A stretch of 64,000 nucleotides of DNA from Flavobacteriaceae bacterium UBA4166 (GTDB lineage: Bacteria > Bacteroidota > Bacteroidia > Flavobacteriales > Flavobacteriaceae), in the NCBI GenBank assembly GCA_002379985.1, contig DFVG01000055.1, positions 10,142 to 74,141 on the forward strand. The letters run 5' to 3'. This document shows positions 17,673 through 26,906 of this stretch, piece by piece. Position 1 is the first letter of the stretch. The number at the start of each line of letters is the position of its first letter. The notes beneath the pieces were generated by a model. That model saw only the letters and a list, made by a program, of their open reading frames with translations, did no database searches and had not been told where the DNA came from. The position numbers and the translations under genes are program-made.

Positions 17673-18786
17673 TCACTGCGGCAATTCGATTTCGATCTTC
17701 GTCGGTAAGATTGGAACCGGACGGAAGACATAGTCCGCTATCAAACAGTGATTCCGAAACACGATTCCCATAAAAAAGAGCCTCCTTGTAAAACGGTTGT
17801 AAATGCATCGGTTTCCACAAGGGACGGGCTTCGATATTTTCTTCGGAAAATGCATGTCGTAGCCTTTCCGCAGAAAATCCGGTGATGGACGCATCAATGG
17901 TAATACAACTCAGCCAATGATTGGAAACAAACTTCTCATCCGGTTCCGTAAACACTGCTACTCCGTTCCATCCCGAAAACTGCATTTTATAGAAGGAATT
18001 CATCTGCTGTCGGAGTGCCACATGCGCATCCAGTACTTCCATTTGTCCGCGACCGATTCCCGCCGAGATATTGCTCAACCGATAGTTATACCCCAGAGAA
18101 GAATGTTGGTAATGTGGAGCTTGATCCCGTGCCTGTGTCGCAAGAAATATGGTTCTTTTTTTATGTGCTTCGGAAGGGCAGACCAATGCCCCACCACCTG
18201 AAGTGGTTATGATCTTATTACCGTTAAAAGATAAGATCGCCAAATCACCGAAGGTTCCGCAGGGAACCCCTTGATAGGTACTACCCAAGGCTTCTGCGGC
18301 ATCTTCTATCAATGGAATGTCGTAGGCCTTGCATAGTTGTTGAATTCTTTCCACCTGAAATGGCATCCCGTAAAGATGTACCGCGATCACAGCCTTGGGA
18401 CGTTTTCCAAGCTTTAATCTGTCAATGATCGCCCGCTCCAGTTGCTCAGGGCACATATTCCAGGTATTTGGTTCACTATCCACAAAAACAGGTGTGGCCC
18501 CTTGATACACAATAGGATTGGCCGAAGCAGCAAAGGTCATGCTTTGGCAGATCACTTCGTCTCCGGAGCCGACCTCCAACAAGACCAACGCTAAATGCAG
18601 TGCTGCGGTCCCGGAACTCAATGCTGCGATGTGTTTTTCATTTCCTAAATACGATTCTAAAGCCTCCTCAAATCCAGTAACATTTGGGCCTAGCGGAGCG
18701 ATCCAATTAGTATCGAAAGCTTCATTTACATACTGCTGTTCAGTACCTCCCATATGTGGTGAAGAAAGGTATATTTTGTTGCTCAT
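17656..18786 (-). CDS. DegT/DnrJ/EryC1/StrS aminotransferase, PglE-like
   Basis: A 376-residue PLP sugar aminotransferase. The PLP lysine is Lys191 in SFNGNKI, preceded by EDAAEALGS (Asp162 region) and SGTAALHLAL (phosphate-binding, 58-67). It begins MSNKIYLSSPHMGG, the usual start for UDP-4-amino-4,6-dideoxy-GlcNAc transaminases, and I trimmed 12 upstream residues to that ATG. It would add the C4 amino group to the keto sugar made by the PglF-like dehydratase. It lies one base after the acetyltransferase stop, so the order PglC-PglD-PglE-PglF follows transcription. Confidence 0.88.
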   Translation of the reverse strand: MSNKIYLSSPHMGGTEQQYVNEAFDTNWIAPLGPNVTGFEEALESYLGNEKHIAALSSGTAALHLALVLLEVGSGDEVICQSMTFAASANPIVYQGATPVFVDSEPNTWNMCPEQLERAIIDRLKLGKRPKAVIAVHLYGMPFQVERIQQLCKAYDIPLIEDAAEALGSTYQGVPCGTFGDLAILSFNGNKIITTSGGGALVCPSEAHKKRTIFLATQARDQAPHYQHSSLGYNYRLSNISAGIGRGQMEVLDAHVALRQQMNSFYKMQFSGWNGVAVFTEPDEKFVSNHWLSCITIDASITGFSAERLRHAFSEENIEARPLWKPMHLQPFYKEALFYGNRVSESLFDSGLCLPSGSNLTDEDRNRIAAVIDQFR

Positions 18787-18787
18787 G

Positions 18788-19393
18788 TTAGGTTGTTTTA
18801 ATGATTTTTGCCGGGTTGCCATATACGGTCACATTATCGGGGATATTTTTCGTCACGATAGCACCGGCACCGATGATCACATTTTTTCCAATGGAAATCT
18901 CTGGTAGTATCACACTTCCGGCACCCACTAAGGTACCCTCGCCAATGGTCACTCCTCCGGCAATCGCCGCTTGAATAGCAATGTGACAAAAATCGCCTAC
19001 ATGCACATTGTGCGAAACGGTCGAATGATTATTAATGATACAGAAATTGCCTATGGTGACTTCGGCATCTAAAACAGCTAAAGGATGCACCAAGGTGCCT
19101 TCGCCGATACTTGCGCTTGGATATACGGCTGCGGAAGTATGCACAAAACTTGGAAAAGGTCCGGGAAGTGCAGCAACCAGTTTTTTACGGATCGCGTTGT
19201 TTCCGATAGTTACGCAAAAGGCATCCGCCGCTTCAGAAGTAGCCGTTCGTTTTTTTACAGGGATTCCAAGTATGGTTTCGTGAGAAGGATTGTCGTCATA
19301 AATGGTTTTGGGCTCGTATTCTCCTAAGGAACGAATAAGTTCTACGGCCGCATAGCAGTGCCCTCCTCCTCCGTATAGATCGATTTTTTTCAT
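18788..19393 (-). CDS. NeuD/PglD-type sugar acetyltransferase
   Basis: A 201-residue acetyltransferase with an N-terminal PglD-type nucleotide-sugar-binding domain (MKKIDLYGGGGH) and a left-handed beta-helix of hexapeptide repeats from about residue 85 (IGEGTLVHP, VTIGNF, GDFCHIAIQAAIAGG, GVTIGEGTLVGAG). The catalytic histidine is probably in NNHSTVSHNVHVGD. The expected reaction is acetyl-CoA-dependent N4-acetylation of UDP-4-amino-4,6-dideoxy-GlcNAc to give UDP-N,N'-diacetylbacillosamine. It overlaps PglC by four bases (ATGA) and PglE follows after one base. Confidence 0.87.
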   Translation of the reverse strand: MKKIDLYGGGGHCYAAVELIRSLGEYEPKTIYDDNPSHETILGIPVKKRTATSEAADAFCVTIGNNAIRKKLVAALPGPFPSFVHTSAAVYPSASIGEGTLVHPLAVLDAEVTIGNFCIINNHSTVSHNVHVGDFCHIAIQAAIAGGVTIGEGTLVGAGSVILPEISIGKNVIIGAGAIVTKNIPDNVTVYGNPAKIIKTT

Positions 19394-20001
19394 GATTTGC
19401 TGGTTCCTTTAAACGGTATGGTGGTCGCTGTATTTTCGGTATTGATATCTTTCCGAAGAAACACCTTAAAAAGGGTTTTCCAAAGTATGTTCACGTCTAA
19501 TAAAAAGCTTTGATGTTTTACATAGTACACATCCAATTCAAATTTGCGTTCCCAAGAGATCGCATTGCGGCCATGTACTTGCGCGTACCCTGTTATTCCC
19601 GGTCTTACCTCATGACGCTTCCTTTGAATATCATTGTACAGCGGGAGATATTCCGGTAGCAACGGCCTTGGGCCTACTAAACTCATATCTCCTTTGATGA
19701 CATTTAATAACTGCGGAATTTCATCTAGGGAAGCCGATCGAACCCAACGGCCAATGGCAGTGAGGCGCTGGGCATCCGGAAGTAGCGCTCCGGAAGCATC
19801 TTTCTCGTCAGACATGGTTTTAAATTTAATAATCTTAAAGATGCGTTCTTTTTTTCCCGGTCGGGCTTGAAAGAAAAACGGAGTTCCCTTTGTAGCCACC
19901 CACAAGGCGACCATAACCCCTAAAAATATCGGTGATAAAACGATAAAGAAAACGAGGGCACAGCAGGTGTCTAATATGGGTTTAAGAGCGTTTTTATACA
20001 C
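19390..20001 (-). CDS. PglC-like undecaprenyl-phosphate sugar-1-phosphate transferase
   Basis: A 203-residue monotopic phosphoglycosyl transferase. A re-entrant N-terminal helix (ILDTCCALVFFIVLSPIF) is followed by FKTMSDE, the catalytic Asp-Glu pair in SLDEIPQLLNVIKGDMSLVGPRP and the PGITGYAQVHGRN motif. It is the short PglC form without the WcaJ-type extra helices. It starts polymer assembly by moving a sugar phosphate, here probably diacetylbacillosamine, onto undecaprenyl phosphate at the inner membrane. The start codon is GTG at 20001, four bases after a candidate -7 element. No PglB oligosaccharyltransferase is present, so the product is more likely a surface polysaccharide than a protein glycan. 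Confidence 0.9.
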   Translation of the reverse strand: MYKNALKPILDTCCALVFFIVLSPIFLGVMVALWVATKGTPFFFQARPGKKERIFKIIKFKTMSDEKDASGALLPDAQRLTAIGRWVRSASLDEIPQLLNVIKGDMSLVGPRPLLPEYLPLYNDIQRKRHEVRPGITGYAQVHGRNAISWERKFELDVYYVKHQSFLLDVNILWKTLFKVFLRKDINTENTATTIPFKGTSKS

Positions 20002-20005
20002 GGTG

Positions 20006-20013
20006 CAAAAATA
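20006..20013 (-). promoter_or_regulatory. Candidate -7 element before the PglC gene
   Basis: TATTTTTG on the minus strand fills the gap between the glycosyltransferase stop and the PglC GTG. A TTG lies 15 bases upstream, shorter than usual. If used, the transcript would be almost leaderless. Confidence 0.35.
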
Positions 20014-21171
20014 CTAAATGTTTGTTAGCAATTGCCTGTATTCTTGCAATAAGGCATGCCATAGCTCTTTACGTTCTAAGCGCCTGGTGATGGCAATACG
20101 GGCTTGATGTTTCATGAAATCATACTCGGAAGAAGGCGGTAACAATTTTTGCATTGCAGCTTGTAAAGGTTGCACTTGTTTGGCGGGAACCAACATTCCG
20201 TTCTGTCCCTCCTCAATGATCTCATCGCAGCCATTGATCTGTGTAGCGATCACCGGTAAGCCCATCGCTCCTGCTTGCATCACAACATTGGGAAATCCTT
20301 CTCGATAACTAGGGAACACCAACACATGACTGATGGCCAAATAGGGCCGCACATCTTTTACAAAACCGGTGGTATAAACGGTAGTATTTGCTTCTATTTC
20401 GGTAAGTGTTTCGGGACGCAACGGATCCAGATCAGCTTCCAAGGGTCCCACTAAAAGCAAGGCAGTTTTAACGGTTGGGGAAGTCATTGATGTGTAGGCA
20501 TGGACCAATTCATTAATCCCCTTATCCCCGACCATTCGGCCCACAAATACAAAGATAAATGTCTCGGGATCGATCCCGAGTGTGCGTCGAAGTTCTTCAC
20601 GAGTTGCTTCCGAAACTTGTTCTTCACTAAAATAGCCGGTGTCTATCCCATTGCTACTTCCGTTCCCAATGATCTTGAGCTTCTCAGGGTTCGTCCACCG
20701 CTGCTTCAGAATAAATTCCAGTAGTCCTTGAGAGTTCGGAAACACATGGGTTGCTGTTCGGTAGGTCCATTTTTCAACCGTGTTCAATAACGTTCGTTTC
20801 ATTCCGGTTGCTTCCATCAACGGCAAACCTGCTACGGTATGAATTCGTAATGGGACTTTGGCAAAATACGCGGCCAACATCCCTACCCAACCCGCTTTAG
20901 GTGTATGGGTGTGTACGATTTCGGGGCGATCTTTCCGAAGAAAACGATAGAGTCTATAGATCGCTTTAAGATCTTGAAAAGGAGTGATCTTTCGTGTTAG
21001 CGGTATCGGAAAGGTACGAACGCCTTCTTCCTTGCCATAGGTCTCTAATCTTTGGGGTTCCGAAGAAATAGCGATCACCTCAAAATAATCTGACATAAAC
21101 GCGAGTTGCCCTTCCAACAATTTCTCCAGGGAAAGCGGGACGGTTGTAATGCGTATGAGTTTGGGGTTCAT
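20014..21171 (-). CDS. GT4-family glycosyltransferase
   Basis: A 385-residue GT-B glycosyltransferase with an N-terminal acceptor domain (HTHTPKAGWVGMLAAYFAKVPLRIHTVAGLP, near 95-125, split here by family-typical glycines) and a GT1/GT4 donor domain from about residue 200, containing FVFVGRMVGDKG and the EGFPNVVMQAGAMGLPVIAT E-x7-E motif. It lies next to the PglC gene and could add the second sugar to the bacillosamine-type lipid carrier, as PglA does; that is positional inference. The start overlaps the stop of the upstream CapK-like gene by one base. Confidence 0.85.
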   Translation of the reverse strand: MNPKLIRITTVPLSLEKLLEGQLAFMSDYFEVIAISSEPQRLETYGKEEGVRTFPIPLTRKITPFQDLKAIYRLYRFLRKDRPEIVHTHTPKAGWVGMLAAYFAKVPLRIHTVAGLPLMEATGMKRTLLNTVEKWTYRTATHVFPNSQGLLEFILKQRWTNPEKLKIIGNGSSNGIDTGYFSEEQVSEATREELRRTLGIDPETFIFVFVGRMVGDKGINELVHAYTSMTSPTVKTALLLVGPLEADLDPLRPETLTEIEANTTVYTTGFVKDVRPYLAISHVLVFPSYREGFPNVVMQAGAMGLPVIATQINGCDEIIEEGQNGMLVPAKQVQPLQAAMQKLLPPSSEYDFMKHQARIAITRRLERKELWHALLQEYRQLLTNI

Positions 21172-22556
21172 TACTCTAGAAGATGTTTAATGTTATTAAT
21201 TACCAATCTAAATTTACCGCTTTTTGCTACTGGAATTTCTTCCACATATTTGATTTTAAGGGACATATCTTCCCCTATTCTATCGCGCCAGTTTTTAATA
21301 AAGATCTTCTCAACATCGTTTGTGTAATCTTCCCTATCTGCAACCATTTTTATAACAATAGTTTGAAGACTGTTCTGTTCTACTTGGAATTTAATTATTC
21401 CCTTCGTGTCTTTAAGAGTATTTGAAATATTTCCTAGGTTTATCTTGCCATTCTCTGGCGAATAAACGAAATCGTCTATTCTACCGAGTATTTTATTTAC
21501 TAACGGGTTGTTATTACCGCAGGTACAAGTTTGATTGCTTAAAATTATATTATCGCCTATATCATACCGAATTAACGGAGTTCCATAAGTCGTAAAGGAG
21601 GTAACCACCAAACGTCCATCATTGGTGGAATTATTTTCATCATCTAAAACTTCAAAAACACCACTTTGCATCTCTAAATGAAGCTTCCCTTGATGACATT
21701 CAAAAATAAAAGGAGCACCCTCTGAAGAGGCATATTGATCAAAAACTTTGGCTTTAAAAAACTTTTCTATTACCTCTCTACTATGATCTGTAACGGTTTC
21801 TGCTGTTGGAAAAATAGCTTTTATTGTATTCTCGGGAAAATCAAAATTATTTGCTAGACCGTACTTAGCAATTTCATACATATTTGAAGGAAAGCCGACT
21901 AAAAACTCTGGTCTAAACTTTTTTAGGTTCTCGATGTAAAATGATAGGAATTCCTTTTTTAGATGAAAGGTAGAATAATATCGAATGTGATACCAACTGT
22001 CCGTCCGCCAAAAACATTTTTTTTCAATATCACTTTGAGATAATAATGATTTACCTGAAAACCATGCTGTTCTTTTCCCTAGTTTGTAGCCTGATACATT
22101 TCTAAAATTATCCAGAAGTGCAAATCGTTCTTGAAAATTATCATAGGTGTAAAATACTTGAAGAGACTTTCCGGTGGTTCCGCCAGTTTTTGATATAATC
22201 GCTTTGCTCTTAGGAATCGTATAAACCTTTTCGATTTCTCTACGTAACATTTCTTTAGAGACTATGGGCAAGCTCGAAATATTTTCTATTGCATCAGGAT
22301 TATCAATACCGCTGTATAGCGAAGCGTAGAAAGGACTGTTTGCAATTGCATAATTAATTAGAGCTTTATAACGTTCTTTTTGATCATTTTTAAGATCATT
22401 GTATGACCAATTATTTCTTTGTTGAAACAACGCTCTATATTTTCGGTAATTCCCACCATATCTCTTGAAATATGCCAGTAAATTATAAGCAGTAATCAAA
22501 CTATTTTTAAGCCATGCGGGGGATTTTTTATAAAAACTATTCATGTTGAGTTTCAT
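21171..22556 (-). CDS. CapK/PaaK-like adenylate-forming protein
   Basis: A 461-residue member of the phenylacetate-CoA-ligase-like (CapK) branch of adenylating enzymes. The ATP-phosphate loop SKTGGTTGKS is at 122-131, and the later YASSEG, TPLIRYDIGD and LGRIDDF motifs are those of the family. Cysteines in QTCTCGNNNP suggest a small zinc site. CapK homologues sit in many capsule clusters, where their substrate is largely unknown; attachment of an acyl or amino acid group to the glycan is a reasonable guess. Its start overlaps the deacetylase end by 20 bases; a second ATG at 22544 is possible. The gene is clearly more AT-rich than the export genes. Confidence 0.8.
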   Translation of the reverse strand: MKLNMNSFYKKSPAWLKNSLITAYNLLAYFKRYGGNYRKYRALFQQRNNWSYNDLKNDQKERYKALINYAIANSPFYASLYSGIDNPDAIENISSLPIVSKEMLRREIEKVYTIPKSKAIISKTGGTTGKSLQVFYTYDNFQERFALLDNFRNVSGYKLGKRTAWFSGKSLLSQSDIEKKCFWRTDSWYHIRYYSTFHLKKEFLSFYIENLKKFRPEFLVGFPSNMYEIAKYGLANNFDFPENTIKAIFPTAETVTDHSREVIEKFFKAKVFDQYASSEGAPFIFECHQGKLHLEMQSGVFEVLDDENNSTNDGRLVVTSFTTYGTPLIRYDIGDNIILSNQTCTCGNNNPLVNKILGRIDDFVYSPENGKINLGNISNTLKDTKGIIKFQVEQNSLQTIVIKMVADREDYTNDVEKIFIKNWRDRIGEDMSLKIKYVEEIPVAKSGKFRLVINNIKHLLE

Positions 22557-23523
22557 TTTTCACTTCTTCCAACAGACCAGCCATATTATAAGATCTAAAA
22601 CCAAACCTTTTTTCTAAATATTTAAAATGTTCAAGAATTTCTTCAAGTTCTTTTAATGCTGAAATTGGATGCACAGCAAAATTATGAGGGTGCCACCATA
22701 AATGATAAAGCTCTCCGTTTTTTGCAGCGTAACTCATTTCTTTCTTAATGCGATTTATCTTTAATCTATCTAAAAGAATGATTTTTTTTGTTACTGGTCT
22801 CAAAAACCTACTAGCCGGTTGAAGAAGCAGCCCACCCTTAAACTCTAACTGTTTCCAAGGATAAGATTTGATAGTGAAAAAAGAAGTATAACTATCTATT
22901 AGCCTTGCAATTTTACTACTGAATTTATGTTGCCTTGAAAGCTTCCAATACCATACGTTTGGATTGGAACGGACTGTTAAAATGTTTTGTTCTCGTAACG
23001 TTTCAAGCGTAGCTTCTACAAATTGGTTCCTTGGTAAAACAATAGACCTTAATTTAATATTAGTCTGTTGTGCCATTTTATGAGCTCTCTCTAAATCTGC
23101 TGCCAATACTTTATTATTTACTATCGCTTCATTACAATAGTAATGGCCGTAAGTATGTGTAGCAAGTTCTTGACCTGGTGTATTTTTAATTTTTTCAATC
23201 AAATCTAGAGCAAAGAAATGTCTTTCATGAACTACCTTTTTATTAATTTTTTTAGAAAGATTATAGTTGCTTAGTTTAAGGTTTTTATACTCTGGCAACA
23301 ATAAAGGTTTATTCTCTTCCCATAATATCCAATTCTTATTCCACAACATCCCAACGGTAGCCCATGTACAGTTGATATTATAACTTCTAAAAACCTGCAG
23401 AATCTTAGGGATTGTAGATAATGTGTTGTCAAAATATTCTCTATAGTTTTGATAGTCTATATGGTCACCAATTCCCCAATATAACTCGAAGTCTAATGAT
23501 ATTATAAATCCTCCAGATCTCAT
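22537..23523 (-). CDS. Polysaccharide deacetylase-like (NodB fold) protein
   Basis: A 328-residue NodB-type protein. Asp11 in IISLDFELYWG is the likely catalytic/metal aspartate and His123/His127 in ATHTYGHYY form the H-x3-H metal motif; LWWHPHNF near 275 supplies the late catalytic histidine region. Such enzymes remove N- or O-acetyl groups from glycans. No signal peptide is seen, so it probably acts on a lipid-linked or nucleotide-linked precursor in the cytoplasm. It overlaps the GNAT gene by four bases and the CapK-like gene by 20, so the three are tightly coupled. Confidence 0.8.
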   Translation of the reverse strand: MRSGGFIISLDFELYWGIGDHIDYQNYREYFDNTLSTIPKILQVFRSYNINCTWATVGMLWNKNWILWEENKPLLLPEYKNLKLSNYNLSKKINKKVVHERHFFALDLIEKIKNTPGQELATHTYGHYYCNEAIVNNKVLAADLERAHKMAQQTNIKLRSIVLPRNQFVEATLETLREQNILTVRSNPNVWYWKLSRQHKFSSKIARLIDSYTSFFTIKSYPWKQLEFKGGLLLQPASRFLRPVTKKIILLDRLKINRIKKEMSYAAKNGELYHLWWHPHNFAVHPISALKELEEILEHFKYLEKRFGFRSYNMAGLLEEVKNETQHE

Positions 23524-24587
23524 ACGGTATCAGAGTCTGCGTAACTTACGTACCAATTTTCCCGATTTTTAAGAATATCTTCATCATGGGCCAGATGTGT
23601 GTACCCAAAATGCAATTCAATAGGCTTCAATTTTTCTGGTAATATATAGAACCCATTACTTTTATAACTATCAAAATTTGGAGAAAATGAAAAACACCAA
23701 CTCAGCATCACATCTGTCTTTTGTACAACACATTGATTCGTTGCATATTTAATAAGTTCCTTTCCTACGGATGGCGTTTCGATATCAAAAATCAATTCCA
23801 TGATATAGCAAATGTTTCCACCGTGTTTTTGTTTGAAAGTGTAAACAACGAAACCCTTTAGTAGTTCATTCTCATAGTATCCCTTGATGATGTATTGTTC
23901 TTCGGGTTTCTTCTTAAAGCGCCAGTTTAAATAACTGGCATCTCGATGAATACTTACGGAAAAAGCCGAGGAAAATTTCGACCAAAGCTCAGTAGCATCG
24001 TCAGAAAAAGTTTCAATATTCTTAATTGAAACATTATCGGGCAGATTGGTTTTTTTCTTACGTACCAATGATATGTCCAACACATTCCCTAGCCTGTTTC
24101 CAACGATTTTTTTCAAGAAGTATCCTGTTCGAAGTGGCTTATATAGAAAAGGAACCGGATCTAGAAGTTTCCAGCCTAGTTTTTTAACAAAACCATGAAC
24201 CGATTTTCCATTTGGAAACCCGTACACCAGTGCCATTTCTTTTTCTTTGGCCTTTTGATATACAGTTTTTGCATTATTTACAAACAACCCTTTTCCCCTA
24301 TATTCAACATCGGTTAATGTGTCTAAGGATTGACAAGCTTTTTCTATTCGTCCATTTATTTTGAAGAAAACAGGCATAACAGCATAAATTGCAGCAACAG
24401 AATTATTGGCACCATTGCTATCCTTGATCATTGAAACTAATGGTTCTTTCAAAGGGTTTTTCAAATGCATCCAGATTAATTTGGACAATTTTTTTGGAGA
24501 TCCATTTTTTTCAAAAGCACGCTTGTATTCAGCTAAATCTTTTTCTGAAGAGATAAAGTAAGGCTTATATTTAGTATCGCTTTTCAT
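23520..24587 (-). CDS. GNAT-family N-acyltransferase
   Basis: A 355-residue protein with a GNAT acetyl-CoA-binding block in the first half (LTDVEYRGKGLFVNNAKTVYQKA, near 91-113; R-x-G-K-G P-loop). A second region (about 180-350) resembles another acyltransferase half (WSKFSS...YLNWRFKKKPE), as in duplicated GNAT/FemAB-like proteins of polysaccharide clusters. The likely job is acylation of an amino sugar. It overlaps both neighbours by four bases. Low G+C matches the surrounding genes. Confidence 0.7.
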   Translation of the reverse strand: MKSDTKYKPYFISSEKDLAEYKRAFEKNGSPKKLSKLIWMHLKNPLKEPLVSMIKDSNGANNSVAAIYAVMPVFFKINGRIEKACQSLDTLTDVEYRGKGLFVNNAKTVYQKAKEKEMALVYGFPNGKSVHGFVKKLGWKLLDPVPFLYKPLRTGYFLKKIVGNRLGNVLDISLVRKKKTNLPDNVSIKNIETFSDDATELWSKFSSAFSVSIHRDASYLNWRFKKKPEEQYIIKGYYENELLKGFVVYTFKQKHGGNICYIMELIFDIETPSVGKELIKYATNQCVVQKTDVMLSWCFSFSPNFDSYKSNGFYILPEKLKPIELHFGYTHLAHDEDILKNRENWYVSYADSDTV

Positions 24588-25699
24588 AGCATATCATCTT
24601 TCAACAGTAAATTGTACAAGTCAAGATGCGATTGTATCATTTTATGAACACTGTAGTTTTTCACAAATTTATAACCTTCGGAAGCCAATTCATCTTTAAA
24701 ATCCGGGTTTTTGAATAGTTTTATGATTTTTTTAGACAGGTCTACACTATTACATGTTTCAAAGAGATACCTTTTATCTGGAACCAATTCTTGTATTCCG
24801 GGTGAGGCTGAACCTAAAAAGGCGGTATTTGAAGCTAAGGCTTCAAGTGTTACTCCAGACATACCTTCGTGTAGGGAAGAAAGTACATTTAGATCTGAAC
24901 CTTTCATAAGTTCTGGTATATCCATTCTAAAGCCTAAAAAATGAATTCGGTTTCCTAACTGGAGTTCCTCTACTTTAATTTTCGCATCATTAAGTAATTC
25001 ACCATCTCCCACAAAAAAAAGATGTACCGTTTCTGGAAGTAATGAAATGGCCTCAATAAGTGTAATTGGGTCTTTAGGATAACTAAATCTCGAAACCATA
25101 ATTACCTTAAAACTTGTAAGAGGTGTTCCAAAATGTTCTTTGAAATATTCTGGCTTGTGTGGCAGCGCACTGTTAAATCTTTCAATATCAACACCATTAT
25201 GTATCAATTTTATCTTTGAAGGCATATCAAGCCATTCTAATAATTTTTCATTAACACGTTCCGTTATGGCTATGACCGCATCGTATCTACTATATATAAA
25301 ACGTTCTAGTGGTTTAAATATCTTTTTGGTGTTTCGTTCGTTAGAGGAAGAATGCTCTGTAAATATTAATTTAGGCTTATCCTTTAAACCCAAAGTTGCC
25401 AATGAAGCCCAATACAAGGGAGGAAATAAGTGTACATGTAGTACATCACAATTATTTTTTTTTAAGTAGCTACGTAACCTTACAATTAGTAGTGGATTTC
25501 TAAAGCTTCCCGAGGATAAAGAATAAAGAGGGATATCGTTTTTTTTTAATTCTTCAACGTATTCTTCAGATTCTAACATACTGGACAACTGCACTACAGT
25601 GACATCATGTCCCATTTTTTTATAGATAGGAAGGTTATCTACTAATAATTTTTCGGCTCCGCCTTTACCCAAGCTTATTATTAAATGTATTATTTTCAT
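24584..25699 (-). CDS. GT4-family glycosyltransferase
   Basis: A 371-residue GT-B enzyme. It starts MKIIHLIISLGKGGAEKLL, the classic GT4 glycine-rich N-terminus, and has HVHLFPPLYW, an ITERVNEKL linker and the donor-domain motifs VMVSRFSYPKD and EGMSGVTLEALASNTAFLGS (E-x7-E). It adds one sugar of the repeat unit on the cytoplasmic face; the donor sugar cannot be read from sequence. It lies in the AT-rich core of the locus between the Wzy candidate and the GNAT gene. Confidence 0.87.
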   Translation of the reverse strand: MKIIHLIISLGKGGAEKLLVDNLPIYKKMGHDVTVVQLSSMLESEEYVEELKKNDIPLYSLSSGSFRNPLLIVRLRSYLKKNNCDVLHVHLFPPLYWASLATLGLKDKPKLIFTEHSSSNERNTKKIFKPLERFIYSRYDAVIAITERVNEKLLEWLDMPSKIKLIHNGVDIERFNSALPHKPEYFKEHFGTPLTSFKVIMVSRFSYPKDPITLIEAISLLPETVHLFFVGDGELLNDAKIKVEELQLGNRIHFLGFRMDIPELMKGSDLNVLSSLHEGMSGVTLEALASNTAFLGSASPGIQELVPDKRYLFETCNSVDLSKKIIKLFKNPDFKDELASEGYKFVKNYSVHKMIQSHLDLYNLLLKDDML

Positions 25700-25721
25700 T
25701 TAGCTACAGGATTGGTGTGAG

Positions 25722-26906
25722 TTATTTTTCAACAAACAAATTCTTATTATTGCAATAGATGACCCAAAAACCAAATAATATAAGCATGGGCATGAACATA
25801 TTTTTTTGACGCAGCATGATACCTAAATTTCCTAAAATAAGAGGAAATGTTGCAACTCCCGCAAAAAAGAATAAAACTAACCCCTTAATAACCGCGTTGC
25901 TTCTCTTAAACCAGCGGAAAGGTCTATTTCTTAAAATCAATACTGTAAAGACTAATACCACTAAGTTTTCTAAGGATGCTAAAATTCCCATGATGTTGGG
26001 GCTATCAAAAAACAAAGGTCGATACAAGAACGTAAAAACTTTCAAAGGATAAGGATAGCTTGAAATATCTATACCTGAATTACTATTTTTTCCGAGTCCT
26101 TCCGATTTTCTCGAAGTATATTGATCTAACGTTTCTAACTCAAGATTTTCTAACTGTATGAATTGTAAAACATAATTGAATATAGATACAAAACCAATCA
26201 AAAACACAAGAGAAATTAACAATTTTTGATACGATTTTAGATTGCCATCAATTAAAAAACCGGCTCCAAAGGCAACGATCAAAAATAAGGTAATGTGTGG
26301 TCTTATTAGCAACGAGATTACAATTGCTATTCCAATTGGTAAAATTCGCTTTTTAATGTTCAGCATCCCATATGCAAATAGCCCTATGCAAAAGAACAGA
26401 AGCGAATCCTTACTAATTCCTCCCGTCCAGAAATGTAAGTTAGGTAAAAACAACAGTGTGGGGAAAATAGGAATTCTGGCTACTTTAAACTCTTTTAACG
26501 AATCTATTGGTGAAATCAACGTTCTCAATACAAAGTAGAAATAAACAAACCCCAAAAAACTAATAGTCGCATACATTATATTTCCAACGAAAAAGGAAAT
26601 ACCTAAAATCTTTGCAGGAAGATAGTTGAAGAGTAATATCGTTCCTGTAGGCGAACCATTTAAAAACAAATCTAAAGTAGTTTCAAAATCATAAAACCTA
26701 AACTCATAGGTCTTAAACCAATAATTTGTTGGATCACCTCCTTGTGTTACGATAACGAAATGAAAAATTATCGAGAACAATAAGTGGTATAAGAAAAGGT
26801 TATTAAGGATCATATGATCTTCCTTGTTAAAGAAAGAAAAGAGCTTCTTAAACTTAAACCCAACAAATAGGCACAATACGAATATGATAATATCAAATAG
26901 AATCAT
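25722..26906 (-). CDS. Candidate Wzy polysaccharide polymerase (multi-pass membrane protein)
   Basis: A 394-residue protein with about ten hydrophobic segments and a large polar loop near residues 230-310, the usual profile of a Wzy polymerase. Sequence signatures are not conserved in this family, so the call rests on topology, its place between glycosyltransferase and sulfotransferase genes, and the presence of Wzx, Wza and Wzc without another polymerase. EpsG-like membrane proteins are an alternative description of the same role. Wzy joins lipid-linked repeat units in the periplasmic leaflet. It overlaps the sulfotransferase gene by four bases. Confidence 0.65.
   Translation of the reverse strand: MILFDIIIFVLCLFVGFKFKKLFSFFNKEDHMILNNLFLYHLLFSIIFHFVIVTQGGDPTNYWFKTYEFRFYDFETTLDLFLNGSPTGTILLFNYLPAKILGISFFVGNIMYATISFLGFVYFYFVLRTLISPIDSLKEFKVARIPIFPTLLFLPNLHFWTGGISKDSLLFFCIGLFAYGMLNIKKRILPIGIAIVISLLIRPHITLFLIVAFGAGFLIDGNLKSYQKLLISLVFLIGFVSIFNYVLQFIQLENLELETLDQYTSRKSEGLGKNSNSGIDISSYPYPLKVFTFLYRPLFFDSPNIMGILASLENLVVLVFTVLILRNRPFRWFKRSNAVIKGLVLFFFAGVATFPLILGNLGIMLRQKNMFMPMLILFGFWVIYCNNKNLFVEK

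Noticed and set aside
15668..20001. A Campylobacter-type protein N-glycosylation locus
   Set aside because: PglC-F homologues are present, but no PglB oligosaccharyltransferase; neighbours are Wzx/Wzy export genes.
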